In this document: positions 59,475 to 64,000 of the stretch, one piece after another | Numbering within the stretch: position 1 is the stretch's first letter | How the letters are laid out: each line of letters opens with the position of its first letter | Source: ZLKRG44 sp964555705 | Lineage (GTDB): Bacteria; Planctomycetota; Phycisphaerae; Phycisphaerales; SM1A02 | NCBI GenBank assembly: GCA_964555705.1 | Contig: CAZKTN010000011.1 | Location: 1-64,000, forward strand | Reading direction: 5' to 3' | Length of the DNA stretch: 64,000 nucleotides | Notes under the pieces: model-generated | Seen by the model: the letters and a program-made list of their open reading frames with translations, nothing else | Told to the model about the DNA's origin: nothing | The model's database searches: none | Made by a program: the position numbers and the translations under genes

Positions 59475-60155
59475 TCACCGTACGCACGACGTCGCGGCAC
59501 GCGCCGCATCCACCACCAGTCGCACGATGCCATCGCCCATCGCAGCGTCGGGCGTGCGCTCAGGATGCCACTGCACGCCGACAGTGAACGGCCGCGAAGG
59601 GTCGCGGATCGCCTCGATCACGCCATCGTCGGAGTGGCCGATCACATCGAATCCCTTCACGGCAGCGATTGCCTGATGGTGCCAGCTTGCGACCGGTCCG
59701 GATCCGATGGCCGAGGTCACAGGGTGGATGCTGTCGTTGCGGTGCCGCTCTCCGTCGGGGATCTCGTCGTGCAGGTGCTGGATCAGGCGCGCGCCGCGGT
59801 GCACGCCCATCAGCTGCATGCCGAGGCAGATTCCAAGCAGCGGCATGTCGGGGCGCCCGTCGAGCGCGCGAAGCAGCGCGAACTCCGCAGCCTGCCGGCG
59901 CGGGTCCATGACCTCAGCCTTCGGATGGAGTGCGATCCCGAAGGGACGTGTGTCGATGTCGTCGCCACCGGTGATGATCACGCCGTCCACGGCATCGAGC
60001 ATGGCCGCGCGGTCCTCGGCGATCGCCGGCAGCATGAGCGGAAGGCCACCCGCACGACGGACCGCCGAGATGTAGGTGTCCTTCACCTCGTGGCGCGTGC
60101 GGCCCCTCTCGTCGACCACAAGGTTGGCGGTGATCCCGATGACCGGACTACGCAT
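59475..60155 (-). CDS. C26-type gamma-glutamyl hydrolase / class-I glutamine amidotransferase
   Basis: 226 residues. Catalytic Cys in GICLGMQLM, His and Glu in GVQWHPERTP, and an N-terminal PVIGITANL with GVIITGGDDIDTRPFG, the pattern of PuuD-type gamma-glutamyl-gamma-aminobutyrate hydrolases. It could cleave a gamma-glutamyl amide. Such a gene is not a standard ebo member; it sits between the small membrane gene and eboE in the same direction, starting 8 nt before the membrane gene's stop, so co-translation is likely. The link to the ebo product is inference from position. Confidence 0.88.
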   Translation of the reverse strand: MRSPVIGITANLVVDERGRTRHEVKDTYISAVRRAGGLPLMLPAIAEDRAAMLDAVDGVIITGGDDIDTRPFGIALHPKAEVMDPRRQAAEFALLRALDGRPDMPLLGICLGMQLMGVHRGARLIQHLHDEIPDGERHRNDSIHPVTSAIGSGPVASWHHQAIAAVKGFDVIGHSDDGVIEAIRDPSRPFTVGVQWHPERTPDAAMGDGIVRLVVDAARAATSCVR

Positions 60156-60627
60156 GATCGGCTCCCGAGGGCGAGGGCTTGCGGCGCGGGTAGAGGCGCG
60201 CAGCAAGGAGCGTGCCTGCCGCACCCGCTGCCGCGTTGCCCCAGTCCACCCACTTGGGCACTCGCGAGTACCTGGCGCTGTTGAGGTAGTCCGCGAAGCC
60301 CATCTCTGCCGGCCGCGGCGGCGCATCCGCCGGTGGCGTCGCGTCGCTGAAGATGGCGGCAGAGAGTCCGAACACGCATACGAGCGAGCAGAGCGCGTAC
60401 GCGCCTCCACGTGTGGCGGCGACGAGCGCGGCGACGAGGCCCGCCACCACCGCAGCGGCCAGGCCAACCCCAAGCGATCCGAGGCACCAGGCGATCGACG
60501 GCTGCCAGGAATCATCTGCGTAGACGCGCTGCGGTCCCATGGCGATTGCGGTGACCGTGAGCAGCAGCACCACAAGGATGCCCATGCAGATGTAGCCGAC
60601 GATGGCGCCGATGGCGATTCGGAGCAT
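60148..60627 (-). CDS. Small membrane protein in the ebo cluster, unknown function
   Basis: 159 residues, four hydrophobic segments, the first being LRIAIGAIVGYICMGILVVL. Family not recognised. No conserved catalytic motif. The ATG has TAGCCT 6 nt upstream, and the C26 gene overlaps its stop by 8 nt. A role in product transport is possible but unproven. Confidence 0.75.
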   Translation of the reverse strand: MLRIAIGAIVGYICMGILVVLLLTVTAIAMGPQRVYADDSWQPSIAWCLGSLGVGLAAAVVAGLVAALVAATRGGAYALCSLVCVFGLSAAIFSDATPPADAPPRPAEMGFADYLNSARYSRVPKWVDWGNAAAGAAGTLLAARLYPRRKPSPSGADHA

Positions 60628-60633
60628 GGAGGA

Positions 60634-60639
60634 AGGCTA
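60634..60639 (-). promoter_or_regulatory. Putative -10 box of the membrane-C26-eboE unit
   Basis: TAGCCT on the minus strand, 6 nt before the ATG at 60627. Confidence 0.5.
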
Positions 60640-60674
60640 TCCGTGCATGGGCACGCGTTGCGGTCGGCTGCAGC

Positions 60675-61478
60675 TCACACGCTCGTGCGGAACCTGCCCG
60701 ACTGCGACAGGAACGCGAGCGGGTTCTCGAAGCTGATCTTGCGGACCGCCTCGGCGAGGTGTCCGCGGCGGCGCATCTCGATGCCGCACTTGGGCACGGC
60801 GAGCGGATCGCTGATCCCCCAGTCGGCGGCGGAGTTGATCCAGAGGCGGTCGGTGCCGTGCATCTCGATGATGTCGACCGCGCGCTGCGGCGTGCACTTG
60901 GTATCCGGGTAGAGCGTCATGCCCGCCCAGAAGCCTCGCTCGAGCACCGGGCGCACCGTGTGCTCCTCCACGTGGTCGATGAGCACGCGTGCCGGGTCGA
61001 CGCCCTGGTTGCGGACCGCATCCATGATGAGCATGGTGCCCTTGAGCTTGTCCTCAAGGTGTGGCGTGTGCACGAGGATCAGCATGCCGCGCGACTTCGC
61101 AAGCGCGATGTGCTCCTCGAGGATCTGCAGCTCGTTGCGGGTGTTCTTGTTGAGCCCGATCTCGCCGATGCCCAGCACGTTGGGGCAGTCGAGGAAGTCA
61201 GGGATGCGCGCGATCACCTCGCGGGCAAGCCCCATGTCCTCGCTCTCCTTTGGGTTGATGCACAGCCAGGTGTGGTGCGCGATGCCGAACTGCGCTGCGC
61301 GCGCTGGCTCGGTGCGCGTGAGCGCGCCGAAGTAGTCGACGAATCCCTCGACGGAACCGCGGTCGAAACCTGCCCAGAATGCGGGCTCGGTGATGGCAAC
61401 GCACCCCGCGAGCGCCATCGCGCGGTAGTCGTCGGTGGTGCGGCTGACCATGTGGATGTGAGGATCGATGTAGGCCAT
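60675..61478 (-). CDS. eboB: EboB, TatD-like metal-dependent hydrolase
   Basis: 267 residues, amidohydrolase TIM barrel. N-terminal DPHIHMVS supplies the metal-binding HxH; later GIGEIGLNKNTRNELQILEE, LILVHTPH and LIDHVEEHT carry the Glu/His ligands. The Asp at the end of the barrel lies in INSAADWGISDPLAV. The match is to the TatD-like proteins encoded as EboB in ebo clusters. The ATG overlaps the stop of the upstream small gene (TGATG). Confidence 0.9.
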   Translation of the reverse strand: MAYIDPHIHMVSRTTDDYRAMALAGCVAITEPAFWAGFDRGSVEGFVDYFGALTRTEPARAAQFGIAHHTWLCINPKESEDMGLAREVIARIPDFLDCPNVLGIGEIGLNKNTRNELQILEEHIALAKSRGMLILVHTPHLEDKLKGTMLIMDAVRNQGVDPARVLIDHVEEHTVRPVLERGFWAGMTLYPDTKCTPQRAVDIIEMHGTDRLWINSAADWGISDPLAVPKCGIEMRRRGHLAEAVRKISFENPLAFLSQSGRFRTSV

Positions 61479-61783
61479 CAGCTGCGCTCCACAGCGCCCA
61501 TCGCGCCCTTCATCGGCGCGGCCGCGATCGGCTCCGCAGATCGGTCGCTCCACAGCTCAAGCACGCGACGCGCACGCTCCGGCTTCCCGTCGCGCAGCAG
61601 GTCAATGGCCGCGCGAAGCGCCTGCATCCGGAAGTCATCCGCCGGCTCGCCTGGAGCAGGCTGTGCACGCTCAACCCTGTCGAGGAATGCCGCAAGGTCG
61701 AGCACCTTCGCGCGGTGCTCGAGGAACTGCATGTGCACGATGGTGCCGCGCGAGGCGGGCACGCCAGCATCGCGTGAAGCCAT
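61478..61783 (-). CDS. Small helical protein at the eboA position, unknown function
   Basis: 101 residues, family not recognised. Helical, with HMQFLEHRAKVLDLAAFLDR and RMQALRAAIDLLRDGKPERA; no signal peptide or membrane segment. EboA of other clusters is roughly twice as long, and I see no clear similarity, so it is either a divergent or shortened EboA or an unrelated partner. Coupled to eboB by a 1-nt overlap. TAGACT lies 6 nt before the ATG, overlapping the eboD stop. Confidence 0.7.
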   Translation of the reverse strand: MASRDAGVPASRGTIVHMQFLEHRAKVLDLAAFLDRVERAQPAPGEPADDFRMQALRAAIDLLRDGKPERARRVLELWSDRSAEPIAAAPMKGAMGAVERS

Positions 61784-61787
61784 GCGG

Positions 61788-62939
61788 TCAGTCTAGGTTC
61801 GCTAGGCGCTCGGCTGCGCGCGCGACGGTCGGTCCGTCCATCACGTGCACGTCCGCGGGGGTTCCGATCCCTTGCAGCAGCGTCACGGTGAGGCGTCCGC
61901 CGAGGTGCTCGCGGAACTCGTCGAGGCCGCGCAGCAGGCGCGTGGTGTCGGCGAGCGCCGGATGCCAGACAGGAAGCCCAATCGCGCGAAGGCATGCGAT
62001 GATGCGGTCGCACTCGGGCTCGGAGAGCATGCCGGACAGCATCGAGTACGTGCAGTCGAGCGCGACCCCGATGGCCACGGCCTCGCCATGCGGAAGCTCG
62101 AACCCGGTCACCTGCTCAAGCTTGTGCGCCGACCAGTGACCGAAGTCCAGGGGCCGGGCGTTGAGGCGCTCGAAAGGGTCGCCCCCATCGGTGACGTGCT
62201 GAAGGTGCAGTTCGGCGCTGCGGATGATGATGGGCCACGCAGCGTCGAGGTCGCGTGCGCAAAGCGCGGGCGCATCGCGCTCGATGCGCTCGAGAAGCGC
62301 AGCGTCGCGAAGGCATGCGATCTTCACCGCCTCGCTGAATCCGCCAAGGAAGTGTCGTCCGGGAAGCGTGGGCAGGAAGTCCCGGTCGCAGACGACGCCA
62401 TCGGGCGGGCAGAATGCGCCCACATAGTTCTTCTTGCCGAAGCGGTTGATGCCGTTCTTCACGCCCATGGCCGCATCGTCCTGCGCGAGGACTGTGGTGG
62501 GCATGCGCACATGCCGGACGCCGCGGTGCGCGGTGGCCGCCGCGAACCCTACCGCGTCAAGCACGGCACCGCCGCCGATCGCGAGTACGACGCTCCGGCG
62601 GTCGATGCGGAACCGCTCGGTCGCGAGCATCACCTGGTCGACGGTGTGCATGCCGTCCTTGGCGGACTCGCCGCCAGGCACCGACTCGCAGCACGCGAGC
62701 TCGGGAAGCGATGCACCGGCGCGGGTGCACGTGGCGAGGTAGCGCGCGAGCGACTCCGGGATCATCGGATGCGAGGCCAGCACGCCCGCATCGACGAATG
62801 CAGCAAGCCGCCGCGAGTCGCCGTCGGATGAGGGATCCGCGAGCACGCTCGCGAGCGAGTCATTTGCGGGGTCAAGCGCAGCCTGCGTGAACCGGACGCG
62901 GTGCTCGAAGGGGACGGCAAATGGGCGGTCGAGCCGCAT
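61788..62939 (-). CDS. eboD: EboD, 3-dehydroquinate-synthase-like enzyme
   Basis: 383 residues, AroB/sugar-phosphate cyclase superfamily. AIGGGAVLDAVGFAAA (NAD binding), MPTTVLAQDDAAMGVKNGIN, GGFSEAVKIA, DFGHWSAHKLE and LPHGEAVAIG are all present; the Glu and two His of the metal site are kept. The sequence groups with EboD rather than biosynthetic AroB (residue pattern DFGHWSAHKLE). ATG 62939 starts MRLDRPFAVPFEHRV and has TAGACT 10 nt upstream; the longer in-frame extension upstream has no family similarity. Probably makes a cyclitol-type building block. Confidence 0.92.
   Translation of the reverse strand: MRLDRPFAVPFEHRVRFTQAALDPANDSLASVLADPSSDGDSRRLAAFVDAGVLASHPMIPESLARYLATCTRAGASLPELACCESVPGGESAKDGMHTVDQVMLATERFRIDRRSVVLAIGGGAVLDAVGFAAATAHRGVRHVRMPTTVLAQDDAAMGVKNGINRFGKKNYVGAFCPPDGVVCDRDFLPTLPGRHFLGGFSEAVKIACLRDAALLERIERDAPALCARDLDAAWPIIIRSAELHLQHVTDGGDPFERLNARPLDFGHWSAHKLEQVTGFELPHGEAVAIGVALDCTYSMLSGMLSEPECDRIIACLRAIGLPVWHPALADTTRLLRGLDEFREHLGGRLTVTLLQGIGTPADVHVMDGPTVARAAERLANLD
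61790..61795 (-). promoter_or_regulatory. Putative -10 box of the small gene-eboB unit
   Basis: TAGACT on the minus strand, 6 nt before the ATG at 61783, lying within the last codons of eboD. Confidence 0.5.
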
Positions 62940-62949
62940 CGGGTCGCCG

Positions 62950-62955
62950 AGTCTA
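62950..62955 (-). promoter_or_regulatory. Putative -10 box of eboD
   Basis: TAGACT on the minus strand, 10 nt before the eboD ATG; the same hexamer as at 61790. Confidence 0.45.
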
Positions 62956-62975
62956 GGGCGCGCATCCAAAACGGA

Positions 62976-63048
62976 ATCACGGCGGAGGGGCGTTCCGCCG
63001 TGATCCCTTGTCCGCGACGACGCGTCGCGGATGCGCGCAGCGCGCGCA
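62976..63048. repeat. Three consecutive hairpins upstream of eboD
   Basis: Within 73 bp: an 11-bp stem (62976-62986 with 62994-63004, 7-nt loop), a 9-bp stem (63011-63019 with 63023-63031, 3-nt loop) and a 7-bp stem (63032-63038 with 63042-63048, 3-nt loop). All are perfect. They lie between the methyltransferase stop and the eboD promoter. No T tract follows on either strand. Confidence 0.5.
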
Positions 63049-63192
63049 CGAAGGTCCATCTTTGGCGGTTCCCCCACGAACTTCACTGCTACGCCGGCGC
63101 GCGGGCACCGGTTCGCGGAATTCAAGGGGATTTGCGGCCCCCAGGAACATCGCGGAGGCCGTGCGATCCGCAGCGGTCGCGCAGGCAGGATC
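63049..63192. other. Intergenic remainder before the methyltransferase
   Basis: No gene or clear RNA seen in this part of the 253-bp gap between eboD and the methyltransferase. Confidence 0.4.
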
Positions 63193-64000
63193 TCATTGTG
63201 GCTGCGCTGCCACGGCCTCGCGCAGCCTTGACAGGCAGATCGCTGCGGCGACCGCCACATTGAGGCTGTCGACGCCGGCGGCCATCGGGATCCGCACGAG
63301 GCCGTCACATGCGGCGATCGTGTCCGCGCGAAGGCCCGAGTGCTCCTCGCCAACCACGAGCATGATGGGCCCTGCAACATCGCGCGCAGCGTGTCCGATC
63401 GGCACCGCCGGCATGCCGCTCACGGATCCTGCATCCGCACCGAGCACGCGCAGGGACGCTATGCCCGCGCCTGCGCGCGCCACCTTCAGCGCGGCAATCG
63501 ATTCCGCAAGGCTCTCACAGCGCGCAAACGGGATCCGCAGCGCATGGCCCATGGAGACCCTGATCGACTTTCGGTAGAGCGGGTCGTGCGCATCGCCCGA
63601 CAGCAGCACGCCTCCAACGCCGAACGCCGCCGCGATCCTGAACAGCGCGCCGATGTTGTCCATGTTGTGCACGCCGTCGCAGGCGAGCAGCAGGTCCGCG
63701 GCCAGGAAGGGGGCATCGAGCGGTGTGCGTGCGATGAGCGGCGCGCGGTGAGCCGACGCAAGCACGCCGCGGTGCACGGTGAACCCTGCGACTGCAGAGA
63801 GAAGCGCCTCGCCGGCGATGAGCACTGGCGTACGCCCGCGAACGCCGGCCTGCACCCGCTCGGCCATGCGCTCGCTGCAGAGCACACTGCGCGCCGCGCC
63901 AGGATGATGGTCGAGCAGCACCTCGATCACGGGCAGCGTCTCCGCGATGAGCAGCCCCTCGCGCTCGCGCGCACCGGAGAGGTCGCGGTCGCGCGTGAAG
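63193..64000 (-). CDS. SpoU-family RNA 2'-O-methyltransferase (5' end outside the window)
   Basis: The C-terminal part, about 268 codons within the window; the start lies beyond base 64000. SpoU motifs are in order: LLLACDGVHNMDNIGALFRI, LVVGEEHSGLRADTIAACDG with VRIPM, and SLNVAVAAAICLSRL. An S-adenosylmethionine-binding trefoil knot is expected. The in-frame GTG at 63930 is internal: the frame continues upstream with FTRDRDLSGARER and GLLIAETLPVIEVLL, the usual SpoU N-terminal domain. Target (rRNA or tRNA) cannot be told. Confidence 0.92.
   Translation of the reverse strand, partial: FTRDRDLSGAREREGLLIAETLPVIEVLLDHHPGAARSVLCSERMAERVQAGVRGRTPVLIAGEALLSAVAGFTVHRGVLASAHRAPLIARTPLDAPFLAADLLLACDGVHNMDNIGALFRIAAAFGVGGVLLSGDAHDPLYRKSIRVSMGHALRIPFARCESLAESIAALKVARAGAGIASLRVLGADAGSVSGMPAVPIGHAARDVAGPIMLVVGEEHSGLRADTIAACDGLVRIPMAAGVDSLNVAVAAAICLSRLREAVAAQPQ

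Noticed and set aside
63049..63192. Possible tRNA in the gap between eboD and the methyltransferase
   Set aside because: A GGTTCG-like stretch is present but no acceptor stem or cloverleaf could be formed.
62940..63380. In-frame extension of eboD upstream to 63380
   Set aside because: The extra 147 residues have no family similarity, cross the hairpin cluster and overlap the methyltransferase; ATG 62939 has the family N terminus and a nearby box.

Overview
The window is a GC-rich bacterial chromosome segment with two 100-N scaffold gaps. Gene content points to a planctomycete, probably of the Phycisphaerae/Phycisphaerales type: a MoxR-DUF58-BatA operon extended by a very large coiled-coil membrane protein and a cyclase-fold protein, LemA next to an M48 protease, short PEP-CTERM-like exported proteins ending in PAPGA plus an arginine tail, many small lipoproteins, and an ebo cluster. 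This placement is inferred from gene families; there is no rRNA in the window to confirm it. I see no tRNA, rRNA, CRISPR array, insertion sequence or prophage.

Layout. 1-5.5 kb: lgt and a divergent comEC whose reading frame has no stop before running antisense through two neighbours. 3.8-17.4 kb, minus strand: one compact operon moxR, DUF58, BatA-like, VWA/GATase-like, giant membrane protein, cyclase-fold protein, exported protein, mostly joined by 4-nt start/stop overlaps. 17.4-25.2 kb: mutM, a candidate origin with two DnaA boxes, dnaA, an RNase Z-like hydrolase, a REC-GGDEF response regulator, recO, an M16 protease broken by a gap, a PilZ-like protein, lipA. 25-32 kb: lipoprotein, M48/LemA pair, DEAD-box helicase, small membrane proteins, a 7Fe-type ferredoxin and a 24-residue lysine/alanine mini-protein with its own ribosome binding site and terminator. 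32.5-45.6 kb: dapB, an M16-like protein lacking the metal motif, small conserved proteins, two secreted amidohydrolases (three modules), flgM, a two-module lipoprotein, holB, a CYTH protein, atpC, scpB. 45.6-55.4 kb: two PEP-CTERM-like proteins, dus, a Fic-like protein with a ruined active site, a secreted esterase, a Cu+ ATPase. 55.4-62.9 kb: the ebo cluster. 63.2 kb to the end: the 3' part of a SpoU methyltransferase.

The ebo cluster (eboD, an unrecognised small gene, eboB, a membrane protein, a class-I glutamine-amidotransferase-type hydrolase, eboE, eboC, eboF) is the most interesting system. It is thought to prepare or export a prenylated small molecule. Here it lacks a recognisable EboA, carries a C26 peptidase/GATase and a small membrane protein, and its EboC has a zinc ribbon in the middle.

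A second general signal: at about 22 genes a TANNNT-type hexamer lies 6-10 nt before the start codon, with no room for a ribosome binding site. This suggests leaderless transcription for many genes and helps fix several starts (comEC, helicase, eboD). Genes with a clear Shine-Dalgarno sequence and leader (moxR, dnaA, flgM, PEP-CTERM genes, the Lys-rich mini-gene) form a separate class.
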